From: Rhyzopertha dominica
Taxonomy: Eukaryota > Arthropoda > Insecta > Coleoptera > Bostrichidae
Length of the DNA stretch: 64,000 nucleotides
Assembly (NCBI GenBank): GCA_025024175.1
Contig: QCXZ01000138.1
Coordinates: 53,353,092 to 53,417,091, forward strand
Reading direction: 5' to 3'
Below are positions 9,225-19,759 of this stretch, in pieces (the stretch's first letter is position 1; each line of letters opens with the position of its first letter). The notes under the pieces are model-generated. The model did no database searches and had not been told where the DNA came from. It saw only the letters and a program-made list of their open reading frames with translations. Position numbers and translations under genes: made by a program.

Positions 9225-11502
9225 CNGAAACAGGAAAAATGCATTTGCTTTATTTATTAAGGGTTAGATCCTGAGGCGCTGGATTTTTCGTAGAGCAGTG
9301 TGAAAAAAACAGAAACGTAAAGAAAAATATCTCATTTTTTAAGATAGATGTTTCTATTTTTCTGGTAAATATATTAATAAATCAGATATCAAAAATGTCA
9401 CTTTCAATCGAAATGATGGTCTGATTTGATTGTCGATTTTGACACATGGTAGATCAAAGATAGTTTTTGAATAACTAGAGTTTAGAAAAGCTTCGCTCAT
9501 CAGTTGTGTTAAAAAAAATCGAAGCAATAACACAAAATTTGGAAAACAAGAAACTAGGTCTTTAGATATAATATTGTTCATTATGTCCACTAATGACATT
9601 CGTTCTTGCATCTGATCAGCAAGATGCAATTTCATTATACAGTTGAATACTTTCCAAATCTTTGACAGTTTTTAACTCTCATTTATATGTAGTTTTCAAT
9701 AATATTCGAATTGTTTCACTCCAACACTAGGCATTAGCCCAGTCAGCTGAACTTGTGGATGCCAGCAGTTTAGGGGTGGTAAGCGAATAGTAGGTAAATG
9801 GAGGTCACGCCAATTAAGGCGTTACGTGTCTAGGGCATGGAAGAAAGTGCGCCCTTTTGCTGCGATGAGAGCGCAGATATAACAAGAAGTGGATTAGTAT
9901 GTAAATACATTTATGTAGGTCGTGCAAGCTGAGGGGCTTGCACGTTTACCACCAGCAAAGAAAAGGATTACAGCTCAATAACGCGTGAATATTCTGCTCG
10001 CAAGTAACATCATTTGAACATGACATCATGACATCATGAGAACGAATTGTCAAAGAATTATTTTCCTCCTTGTAACAAAATAAACCTCCTCAGCAAGGCT
10101 TTTGATAAGCAGGATCCTCACTGGTTACGTTCATATATTTAAAATAGAATACTTCGGTGGTTACTTATCAAAGACCTTTGATATGCTTCCTTTTACTATT
10201 AACAACATTTATTGCTCTTTTTGTAAAAAAATCAAGTAGTTTTGTTGTATTTGTATTAATGTAATAGGGGTTTCAGCTTATTAAACTGATTTAGAAAAAT
10301 TGCAACTCAGTTTTTATTATTAGGTCATTCGAATACCTCTACGGTTATGCTTGCATCCAGAAATGCCAACAATTCTTATAGTCACCTTGACTGATCTTTC
10401 CGCATTAAACCGTTTAATATGTTGTGTGTTATTAAAAGCAATTATTACAGCGTTTACCGCAAACAGGTAATTGTCGCTTCCAGGCAAGATAACAATTAAC
10501 GAATGGAATGCAGGACATTTTTATGCCCACAAATAGTATAGTGTCTGTGTCCTTCAATACGGCTCGTCTTCTACTTTCAAGTAGTTCTTATACCTACTCA
10601 ATTAGTACGTTAATGAGTTCTGAAGCTGTATTTTTCCTGACTGGGGTATATTAGTGCCATTATTTCAGTGTAGGATTGTATTTAAATGGTTACTTTACGA
10701 AGATGATTGCTGGAAATAATTCCATTGCTTCTAGATATTTCTTGAAACTTATTGATTATCGCTGGTTATCTGATTTTTACAATAACTTTAATGGCGACAT
10801 TTAAATCATATCCATTTTCGATCCATCTTGCTGCATAAACTTAATTTAAATAATTTGGTATAATACCCGTATTCTGAGGTGATGCGTGGACTTCTTGCAA
10901 CGTCAGATTTGTTTATGTTGCTAAAGGAACATCATCTAAGTACTCCTTATTCCTTAATAGACGTAGATATCTTTTGGTCACAAATGTACCTTCGAAAGGC
11001 TTGCGTCCAATAATTACTCTATTTTATCAGCACGCTGTTTCATGTCTCTAATAGTACGCAGTGTTTATCAGAATCGGACAGTATAAATTTAAACTTGTAT
11101 CACATCTACACCAGAACAAGATTTTTTTTGTTGGAACTTGTTATTCAGCGAACTGTAATAGACCTATTGTTATTGAAATGTAACGTTAAGTACTTGCTTC
11201 TTTAACAACTGCTTATGCAACAACTCTATAGACTGTTACCTAACAGCTAGTACAATCTTCTATTGAATTCTGTTATTCTAATGCCAACTATCCTTCCTCG
11301 GTTTCATTTACATGACTACACTTCATACATGTTAAATAATCACATGCAAAGTGTGTTGTTACAGACAGCACGTTCGATATTCCTAAACCAAGAATCAATT
11401 TTGCATCGAAGGCAATTAACATTTGCTTTTACGTAGCTTGAGTAATTCGTTATTTGTCTGGTGGTTTTATATTCGTAGGGGTCAGTTTATTTACGTACTT
11501 AC
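9225..11502 (-). other. Skeletor: Skeletor intron 3
   Basis: Donor GAG|GTAAGT (11497-11502) and acceptor TTTCNG (9225-9229). The contents are AT-rich with no recognisable gene. There is a small tandem of ATGACATC near 10020-10040. The minus-strand frame 9354-9635 looks like chance. Confidence 0.7.
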
Positions 11503-11681
11503 CTCGAATTCTTCGCACCATATCGAGAACCACCTGATGTCGTTAAGAGTCTTGCCATCAGGCAGAGTTATCGTGATTCCCTCTTTACGATATCTTCTTT
11601 TTAGTTTGCCGCCGTTTTCGTCTTTGATTTTGAAACCGGCCTTGCTTGGGATGCCCGAACTTCCAGCGTAGTAGTAGGCCG
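11503..11681 (-). CDS. Skeletor: Skeletor-like protein, exon with the core of the first DM13 domain
   Basis: Encodes residues 47-106. Acceptor is CCATTTTCAG|CG; the leading two bases join a G from the upstream exon to give Ala (junction DGEAP-A-AYYYAG). Donor is GAG|GTAAGT, phase 0. DM13 landmarks: AYYYAGS, IKDENGGKLKRRYRKEGITI, TLPDGKTLNDIRWFSIWCEE with the conserved Trp-Cys at about residues 101-102. The pattern DENG...RRYR...TLP.GKT..DI.WFS.WC matches the second DM13 in this same gene (exon 7514-7773), which supports an internal duplication known for Skeletor. The overlapping plus-strand frame at 11423-11671 is a shadow. Confidence 0.9.
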
Positions 11682-12339
11682 CTGAAAATGGTTGTTTTGT
11701 TGTTAGCATTCGTGCAAATCGTTTTAACTGCTTAATTCTTATAGATAGATGGGGTTATTTTTACCTTTGTGTGTGTGTCACATTAGGCAAAGGGTGTGAC
11801 ATAAGACTTTTTCTCGAAAGTTTTGCTGATTTTTATAAATGACACAATTTCCATCTAAATCTTTTTGGAAATATGCAAAAATATACAGTGTACTAAATAA
11901 CAACACTAGCAGCATACTTACAAAAGTACAAATACACATACATAGTTATCTCAACTGCCGTTTCTGTAATAAGAATTTGAATCTATTGACTGAAAAGTTC
12001 AACCTACATATATCTAATAAAATACTAAAAGCGAGTTCAAAGAAAAGCCCAATTCATCTTTTATTTATACCTAGTATTCCAGGTAATTCAATCTATACCT
12101 CACTGAAATTTAATTTTATACTTCTTCGAAAGCTAGTCCCCATCATAGTCTGCATTAATCGAATACATCAGTCCTTACTTATGAAACGTTTCCAACACGC
12201 GATCTAATGTGTCCTTCTGCCTATGAATTGTGAAAGTGACTTTACAAATGGCCTATCAGTTGTATGAGCCACTGTCCGCGGCGTGGGAGTCAATTGTAAT
12301 CTAAACATCCGTGAGAAAAATACGCCAATTTTGCTTTCT

Positions 12340-12366
12340 TTTTCCCGTCCAGGAGGACGGGGAAAA
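12340..12366. repeat. GC-rich hairpin
   Basis: TTTTCCCGTCC, a 4-base loop AGGA, then GGACGGGGAAAA. The arms pair over 11 positions with one C/G length difference. It stands out from the AT-rich intron. No T run follows that would suggest a Pol III stop. Confidence 0.6.
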
Positions 12367-13169
12367 CGTCGGTAGCATAACCTTTGCTGTGGATGTATAT
12401 TAAAGAAACCGCTAAGCGATCGTGACCTACTCAAGTTGTGTAACGAGCAATGAAAAGATAGACGCTCAGATTTCTATAATTACTGAACGCGTCGTACTGG
12501 ATAAGGCGACAGGAAAAATGAATGGTCGATGACAGGCTGTTGTCCTTGTCTTCGATTACACTTCCTATATTACGGCTGAATATATTAGTATGCAATTGCG
12601 AATAATATGACTTCCAGACTTAGGAGGTTACTATACTAACAAAGACATAATACTTGTTTTTTTTAATTTAGACAAAAGTCAATATGGTTTATAATAACAC
12701 TATTAGTAGTACCTTTATTTTCAACAGGTACATAAATGATATCCATTTACAGAAAATAAATAAACATCTAATTAGAGATTCACAACCCACAACGTAAATA
12801 ATACATTCAAACACTAATTTAATATTAAATCACATCACCTCCAATATAACATTATATAAATCAGAGATTTCCTTAAAACATGAAAACCTGAATTTAATCT
12901 TGAGTTGCTCAAGTAGAACATACAAAAATTTGATAGCCAGAAGCAACATTCTCGAGTGGAAAGAGTTGAGTTTGAATGTGTTCAACAATAGTGTCTGTTC
13001 AGAACCTTGAGGTGGGACCTAAATATCTTCCACATATAAACAAGTAATTTTAGAAATTCTCAGTGTGGACTCGGAGGATTCCTATATATTTACCTCAGAG
13101 GTCATCTGTGTTAAGTGACAAATTTTCAGTTTTCATGTTTTTGGTGTATGTGATATATGTCATTTTAAA

Positions 13170-13445
13170 GAGAATAAAAGGAAGGACTGTGAAAGCCCGA
13201 CAGCTAAGCAAGTTTGTATAGAGACATGTAAACAGAAATGTTTTCAAAAAATTGAAGAAGACATAAGAACCAAAATTTTTTCACAGTTTTGCGCCAGACA
13301 ATGACAATCAAAAGCGTCAGTTTGTGGCATCCACCAACATAGTAGCACCAATAAAAAGGGATAGAGATAGAACAGATGACAGATTCATTTGCTATTTAAG
13401 ACCAACGTAGTGGAGTATGCAGTCTTTTTTCTGCAAACCTTGAAC
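13170..13445 (+). pseudogene. Probable transposon-derived ORF relic (KCF..IEED.R..IF type)
   Basis: One frame reads CKQKCFQKIEEDIRTKIFSQ; a one-base shift near 13290 is needed to continue as FAPDNDNQKRQFV and KRDRDRTDDRFICYLRPTNV, ending near YAVFFLQTLNNSG. The order Cys-rich KCF, IxEExRxxIFxxF, then a basic stretch and a (V)CKxFFLxTL-like segment recalls a family of N-terminal regions found in many insect DDE-transposon proteins. The match is from memory of the pattern, not alignment, and the element class is not assigned. It is disrupted and lies antisense within Skeletor intron 2. Confidence 0.4.
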
Positions 13446-13660
13446 AACTCCGGAATGGAGTTACTTAAGCTAAATGTCCACGATATAACACTTCAGAAAA
13501 CAGCTCTTTATTATGTGTTAGCATCTTTGTCTTTGTTTGCATGCTTACTATTGTTATTTCAGGATAGTACAAATCTTAATACTTCTTCATCAATACTATG
13601 AATCACGCTTAAAGCAGAATGAGAAAATTGAAACATGAATGATCATAAGAAAGACCTTAC

Positions 13661-13801
13661 CTGGTGCTTCGCCATCATAAGTAAAATCTTTTATGTGTAG
13701 GGTTCGTCCGTCTACTGCATACACTTCTCCAGAAACGCCGTGGTGTAATTCACTTAGCTTGCCAATGAATTTCCCCAAGTATTGTGCACTGTTAGTATAA
13801 C
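13661..13801 (-). CDS. Skeletor: Skeletor-like protein, first in-window exon (start of DM13 no. 1)
   Basis: Encodes 46 whole codons plus split codons at both ends. Acceptor is TTGTTACAG|GT (phase 1 entry); donor is CCAG|GTAAGG (phase 1 exit). The sequence reads AQYLGKFIGKLSELHHGVSG, then EVYAVDGRTLHIKDFTYDGE, the typical opening of the Skeletor DM13 repeat. The frame lacks a good start: the nearest start-like codon is TTG within QYLGK, so translation begins in an upstream exon. In Drosophila the residues before this point are a signal peptide, so a short signal exon is expected further up, ending in phase 1. I scanned the minus strand above 13.8 kb for ATG-hydrophobic-donor patterns by eye and found none convincing. 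Skeletor was named for a Drosophila nuclear protein that joins the spindle matrix; the DM13/DOMON products of the locus look secretory. Confidence 0.88.
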
Positions 13802-14089
13802 CTGTAACAAACAGTGAACTTGAAATGCTGCTTCTGTATTTTAACAGGATTTACTCGTGATTAGCAACAAACATTCCTGCCTAATGAACGAGTGAGGTTA
13901 ACATTTTAACCAATCAAAAGCGCTATTGAAGTTTTGTAAACGAAAAACTGCTATAATTTGTTGAATACGTCGCATGATGATGTCGTTAGTGATAGTAGTG
14001 TACATTTCGTATAGAGAGCATATATTAATCCTGCTAAATTATATTCCAGCTTAACTTTTTAGCCGGATAAAATGTTTTGGACGCAAGTC

Positions 14090-14097
14090 TGACGTCA
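14090..14097. promoter_or_regulatory. Perfect CRE palindrome TGACGTCA
   Basis: Exact TGACGTCA, the CREB/ATF consensus, 290 bases upstream of the first visible Skeletor exon. Others lie at 21933-21940, 24043-24050, 51601-51608 and, inside coding sequence, 9206-9213. Function is not shown. Confidence 0.3.
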
Positions 14098-14178
14098 TGG
14101 AAATTGCTCTCGAATTAAAGCAATTAGAAAACCAGACATTACTTCAAAAATTGTACTGTTATTGACCGTTGATCTTAG

Positions 14179-14504
14179 ATGTTATTTAAATATATTAGGT
14201 TTCGGTCTTCTAAGTAAAACTCCTTTTATTTTATGCCAAGCTTTCGGAGATCATTTGTCTCCTTCTTCTAGACAATAGAAACGGAATTATTCTAAGTTAA
14301 ACAGCAGTCTTAACTTCATATATATAATATTTAAAATTACCCATAAGTATTAGAGTTATATATAAGAAGTTAAGACTGCTGTTCAACTTAGAATAATTCC
14401 GTTTCTATTGCCCAGAAGAAAGAGACAAATGATCTACGAAAGCTTGGCATAAGATAAAAGGAGTTTTATTTAGAACACCGAAACCTAATATATTTAAATA
14501 ACAT
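14179..14504. mobile_element. 320-bp near-perfect inverted repeat (MITE-like or inverted pair of LTR-like repeats)
   Basis: The left arm (about 14179-14326) is repeated in inverse at about 14358-14504, with a short AT-rich loop. The outer ends are GTTATTTAAATATATTAGG and its complement; inner ends are AAGTTAAGACTGCTGTT and its complement. Mismatches are few (for example CTAGAC against GCCCAG), so the structure is young or maintained. Each arm contains a CxxAAGAAG...GAAAGCTTGGC motif like the hammerhead-like copies elsewhere, pointing in opposite directions in the two arms, and an AATAAA-like box. There is no ORF. No clear target-site duplication is seen. The RNA from either strand would fold as one long hairpin. 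Confidence 0.8.
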
Positions 14505-17500
14505 TATTTCAAAAGCATTTTATCCTATAAAAAGATAGTTCTTATATATTTATATCGGGTTAACAACTTTGTTATATGTTATTAATATAAAAAGCACTTG
14601 AGTCTCTTTAATAATACAAATCGTATGTCCCAATATATTCATCATCAGAATGGTAGACTGAAAATGATACAAGTATATTTTTGTTATTTAAGTCTAATTT
14701 GTAATTAACTGCTTGGGCGTCCTGATTATTGCTGCAAGAGCTCATTGTGCCCCAAAACGGTGGCGTTTTCATAATCAGTGTAATTACAATCGTTGGACCT
14801 TTTTTTTTGAAATAATGTTACCATTTGCATATGATGCAAAGTATGCCTTCTGGTTTTCTCAATTTATTTAAATTCTACGTACTGTATTCAGCATGCTTAT
14901 ATTATTATTAGTTGGATTTCCCAAATATCAGGCACATGTAGCCTAGTGAGTAAAATGTCAAACAGTATCGAATCTGAATGTGTATATTTTACACTGCATA
15001 AGAGTGTGAAGTTTTCATTTTTTGTAAGTTCATCTAGGACGGTGACGTATCCAGTAGAATCCAAGACATAGTCTTAAGTGTTTGAACTAGTGAAAAAAGT
15101 AATGGTTTCATATTATTATGAAGATTGAAAGCATCCACCATCATATACAGAAGCATAATTTTATTTTTAGATGGTTTCGTTTCCAAAAGAATGTCGAGAT
15201 TCTCGTACCTGGACCAAATTTTCAGCCATCTTTCATGGTACACTTTGGCAACCACGCAGTACCTGCATTTCAGAAGCAAACGACGCGCTGATTTTATCAG
15301 GAGACAAACGCTCTGTTCGTGTTTAGGGTCCTGGTTCTTTTGTTCGGAAAAACGGAAATCTTGATACGGTGAAGCCCCGCGCCAAGTATAAATTCTTGTT
15401 TTATTGGTAGGAGATAAGGGTGCCGGGGAATCCTTGAGAGAACGTTCGCAGGCAATAATTTCAGCACCTACTTTTGGTGCGCTCCTGAACTGACGTCGAA
15501 CTGTAATTCGCAACGGTTGGTCGAACTGTGTGCACTGGAATGTTGTTGAGTTTGCTCTGCATTTGAATTAATTCTTATTCAATGAGCGTAGTTGGGTTTC
15601 ATTCAGTAATAATAAAGGTGTAGTGAGCGTTGACGAATTGGGTATAGTTTAGTTACGCTATACTATACTTTTGAAGTAGGAGATTAACTACTCTTATGAA
15701 CGTTATAAATATTTTGCATCCAATTCTTTCTTAGCACTCATTATACACTGACTAGGCTAACGACACTGAGCCATTAAACCCAGAAACTCCTTTTCTTCAC
15801 CTCTGTACTCAGCCCACGAACAAAGGATCTAATAAAACACAAGGGGAGTACATCCGCGTAGCGCAAAGGGAGCCTGCTCACATTTCAAAGTCTAAAGTTC
15901 CTTGGCGCTTTCCGTTCAATTTTGACTCTACTTAATTGTGCGTCCGTTCAAATGAGGGGCGATCGCACAGTGGCGATTTTCTCTCAATTACTTTTAATTA
16001 AAACAATTTGAGTGTACACCTGGCAGACGATTTAATCATAAATATTAATGCAGCTGGAAACACAAACGCAGGTGTTTTGCAGGCTTTATTTTGCAATTAC
16101 GTTCGGGTGCGGTTTTTTGCAAATCCGTGTTATTATGTCGGCCAAGTATCGGTGTTCGCATTCATTCAGTACGGGATTAATCGATTAAATCTGGATGATT
16201 TTTTTCTGTTTTGGCTGAACTGGTTCATATGCAATGTACGCATAATAATGGAAACAAAGCTACAGTAATTGTTTAATTAAATGTTCAAACATAACGCGTG
16301 ACGCTGTTTTGAACTATACACCTTCAATTTTCTTAGAATTTATCTCCAACTTGCTTCACGGTTCTTCGTACTCATATATTCAAATTGTTTTGGTTGTGTT
16401 ACCTAGCTATAAACTGTCAAAGGAGGCTAAACCAGGAAATCGTTTTGGAAATTTATAAACATTTTTAAAGACTTCTCTAATAGTTGCATTGGCATTTCTA
16501 AGTATAGGTACCATCTATTTGGTATGATTACCCACATAGGGGCTACAAATAACGGTTGCTAAAAATAAAAATATAGCCTTCGATATCAAGATTTTTCTTT
16601 GTAAAGGTGTAGTACAAGTACAAGTCAAGCAAATGCACAGCCCTGCCATACTTTTCTACTAGAAAAAAGACAGGGCTATTAAGAAAATAAGAAATATTAC
16701 CTATAAAAACAGGTAAGATCCCATCAAAATGCAAGCAGGGATTATTATATTTGACTGTGTTTTTTTTACTTATTTCAAAGTCAAAGTTAATTTATTTTTC
16801 TTTACCAACTGCCTGCCAGTTCTCGTCTAAGTACAAAAACTATCATTTACTTATCTGGTCTAGAATAACACATCCTCCACGATTTTGTTTTTCGTTAAAA
16901 GTTGTTCTTCAAAATTCGACATGAAAACTTCGGCTAAGATTGGAGATAAACGTGTATGTGGAATATGTCATTAAAGGTAAAATAACATTGATATCTGTAT
17001 GTTTCCACAATATTTAAGGTTCGGCTTTTTCTTTCTGACAGGAGGGAGCTGTTTATTTTATTTTTAAGAATTGTTAAAGGCTGATTTTTGCATAATTTAT
17101 ACGACGGAGGATGATAATATAACAAACGACTGATCTGAGAGGTATTCCAGTTTTATGAATTTCTGATAAGCCAAATAAAATTGGAGGTTGTGGGTTCATT
17201 ATTCTTAATTCGTACCTACTTTTGCTTGTTTGACATCAAATATTTTGAAAATACTGTGAAAATCTGTGAAGCCAATGGATAACTAAAATTAATGAATTCC
17301 TCATGATTGGAAAGTATAAACGCAGTGATATTAACAGACTACAATATTCGCCTTACTGCTACTCGAAAATTTGTTTAGCGATTTTTTCTAAGGGCAGGAA
17401 TTTCATATTTAATGTATACTGCCGGGATGAACCGTTATATACTAACGTAACTCTGTCCCGGCTGACGACAGATAATTTTTCTAACGATACATGAAATACG

Positions 17501-17870
17501 GGAAGACATTTATGTTATACAACGTAGCATGTCTAAGATGTGAACCTGGAAGTCACAAACACGATTTCAGCACTGCACCTCTGAAAAGCTTTCACTTTTG
17601 TTGATACCATAAAAAAAACTTATAGGGCCATGTTGGCGGTTTCTCTGTAGATAATACGTAGGTTTGAGCGACAAATGCGGGTACTTGTTCAATTATTGAA
17701 TGACATTTAAAGCCGCCGTTTTTAAGGCGTTAACGTGTTCAAAGAATTCTTGTACCTCTGGGGTGGATGGTATTTCCAGCTTCCTCTTGAAGTACTGTGC
17801 TGACGTTCTTTCTACGCCCCTATTTTATTTGTTTCATTTAATTTTGAAATCGTTTGCGATGTCAGATTTC
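14505..17870. other. Non-coding stretch, no supported gene
   Basis: Contains a 159-codon minus-strand frame at 15034-15513 that opens with TTG and has no recognised domain, and small chance frames. A small TTACCT...AGGTAA hairpin occurs near 16700. Nothing else is supportable. Confidence 0.45.
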
Positions 17871-17879
17871 TGAAAAAAA

Positions 17880-18460
17880 AATCCGTGTCTGTCCTGTATT
17901 AAAAAAAGGCGATGTGGATAATATGTTTAATTACGGGTATAAACCAGTTTCTCTACGATCGATTGATCATTATGGTATAGTTTTTCCACATCACTCAATC
18001 TTATCTGTAATATCGATATCTTAGTGTTAGGTATAGAAACCATAATCTCTGTTGCTATTTTATTATATAACAATGACATTCTAGATTTAATCGATTAGGA
18101 ATAGCTACTATTCGCTGATGACATGAAGTTACTTTCACTTGTTGATGCGGTGTAACATTCATTGAGGTTGAAGCACAGATTGGATGGTATTTCATATAAC
18201 AGATTTTATTTAACTCTTTCTTGAGAATTACTCAAAAGCACAATCCAATAATGTAGCATTATTATATTAATAAAGTAGTTAGCGGGATATCCAGCGATTT
18301 AGGAAAAGTAGTTCGATCTCAGCTGGAATATGCAGTACTTATTTGGTATCCATTGTATAATATATGTATACATTAAACGACGATCTTTTAAAATTTTTAT
18401 CGAACTGGTATTTTACGTTCCTTACGACTTGATATATATCTTGAATTGAATAATAAAAAC
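17880..18460 (+). pseudogene. Decayed non-LTR reverse transcriptase
   Basis: Fragments of an RT in order on the plus strand. Near 17890-17965: CPVLKKGDVDNMFNYGYKPV (compare the usual PVFKKGD..D..NYRP.SL). Near 18108-18150: LFADDMKLLSLVDAV, the motif C FADD. Near 18310-18360: VRSQLEYAVLIWYPLYN, the typical C-terminal RSxLEYxxxxWxP segment. The distances between them are too short for a complete RT, so sequence is missing, and stops and shifts interrupt all frames. The Jockey/R1-type wording of the motifs places it among arthropod non-LTR elements; no closer call is justified. Confidence 0.75.
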
Positions 18461-19629
18461 ATCGATTACTGTCGCTAGACGAAAAGTTATCATCTGTAGA
18501 TTTCAGTGAAGCCGAAACAATTCAGAAGTTAAACATGCTGGAATCCCTGTTAATACCAATCGCGTTTTCACCATTTTTAAATGGTTGATGTTCAGCAACA
18601 CGTACTTACTCCAGTGTGAAATAATGGTAAGGTTAATAAGAGTCGACTATAAAAGTTTAATGGTGCAATTATTGTTTGATATATATCTTTTGTCAACAAC
18701 AGTGCTGTCCATTTTCATTTCCATCATCTTGTTTACCCATTTCACCGTTCGTCGACTTCAAACCACTTTTTTCCTAGTTACTCTAGTGTCGGCAATTGCT
18801 TTAATAACGTCCAACGCTCTGATAACTCGACATTGGCGAATCGGTGTCGCAATTACCTTAACGAGTACGAAAATAGCAGGTTTGATATTTTGGCGCCTGC
18901 GATACATCACAGACGTCTTTATTGGCGGCCGCCAGGTAAAAGTTCCTCGTCAACAGTAGCCGTAAACATTTGAATTATTGATTCACGGAGAGAGAGAAAT
19001 TTAGAAACGCGTACAGCACACGAAAGTAACCTGAAACCTGAAACTTCGCCCGGAGTTCGTTTTATTGTTTGCCCGGAATCGGGGGCAATGCCAGTAAACA
19101 TAACAGTAAACAGAGCAGCGTTATTATGCTACCGGATTATGTAAAAAGTGGCGCCAAGTTTTTACGAGACAGTTTAGCGAATTCTTTAGGTAGTTTATGG
19201 TTCTGGTTTTTTCCTGTTGTTTGCTGCATACTTGTGGAAATAACGGAATGTCCCGAGTTCTAAATTAGGTGTTTACCAATAATGCAGGATGATTTCACGT
19301 CGTGGAGCCGCAAATGCGATCGGACCTTACTCCATTGCCGTTTAAAGGATATAGTTTACTCCATCCAGGCCTATTTTTTGCAACATTAAAGCAACGTATC
19401 ATCAAATTTCACAACATCTAATGATCAACGATATGCTTAATAAATACATTGTTACTTTACTTTTACATTTATATTTCACAACCATTAGAAGTCTCCAATT
19501 TCGTCCAGCAATTTTGGAAAAGTGGGATGAAATTGTAGTCACTTCTACATGCATTTAGCACCCAGAACGACCCCTTCAAAAACAGGTTTATTGTGGTATA
19601 GATGAGCTAAGAAATGCTTTCTTCGAAAA

Positions 19630-19751
19630 TGACAGAAAACCAACTCAAATAATGTGCCCAACATATATTTAGATGAGACGTGGTTTGAAAGTCATGGCAG
19701 GATTAAGAAAGGATGGAATAAGCAAAGGGGGATTATCACGAAAGGTATATG
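19630..19751 (+). pseudogene. DDE transposase fragment (LDETWF type)
   Basis: The frame reads VPNIYLDETWFESHGRIKKG WNKQRGIIT (positions about 19654-19743) before TGA. YLDETWF with a following KKGW is the first catalytic-Asp block of a widespread Tc1/mariner-like arthropod transposase group. Only about 35 residues are recognisable; the later catalytic residues are not found nearby. Confidence 0.6.
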
Positions 19752-19759
19752 AGAACTTT

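Larger units (their letters stand above)
11682..13660 (-). other. Skeletor: Skeletor intron 2
   Basis: Donor CCAG|GTAAGG (13655-13660), phase 1, and acceptor TTTTCAG beside 11681. It contains a probable transposon-ORF relic on the opposite strand (13170-13445) and a tight GC hairpin (12340-12366). Confidence 0.7.

Noticed and set aside
8922..9260. 112-codon plus-strand frame
   Set aside because: Shadow of the minus-strand Skeletor exon 9062-9224, which has homology, splice sites and phase.
11423..11671. 82-codon plus-strand frame
   Set aside because: Shadow of the minus-strand DM13 exon.
15034..15513. 159-codon minus-strand frame
   Set aside because: Starts at TTG, has no early ATG, no recognised domain and no convincing splice sites; kept only as a possibility.
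18585..18959. 124-codon plus frame with hydrophobic stretches
   Set aside because: T-rich DNA yields hydrophobic residues by chance; no family resemblance and it follows an RT relic directly.
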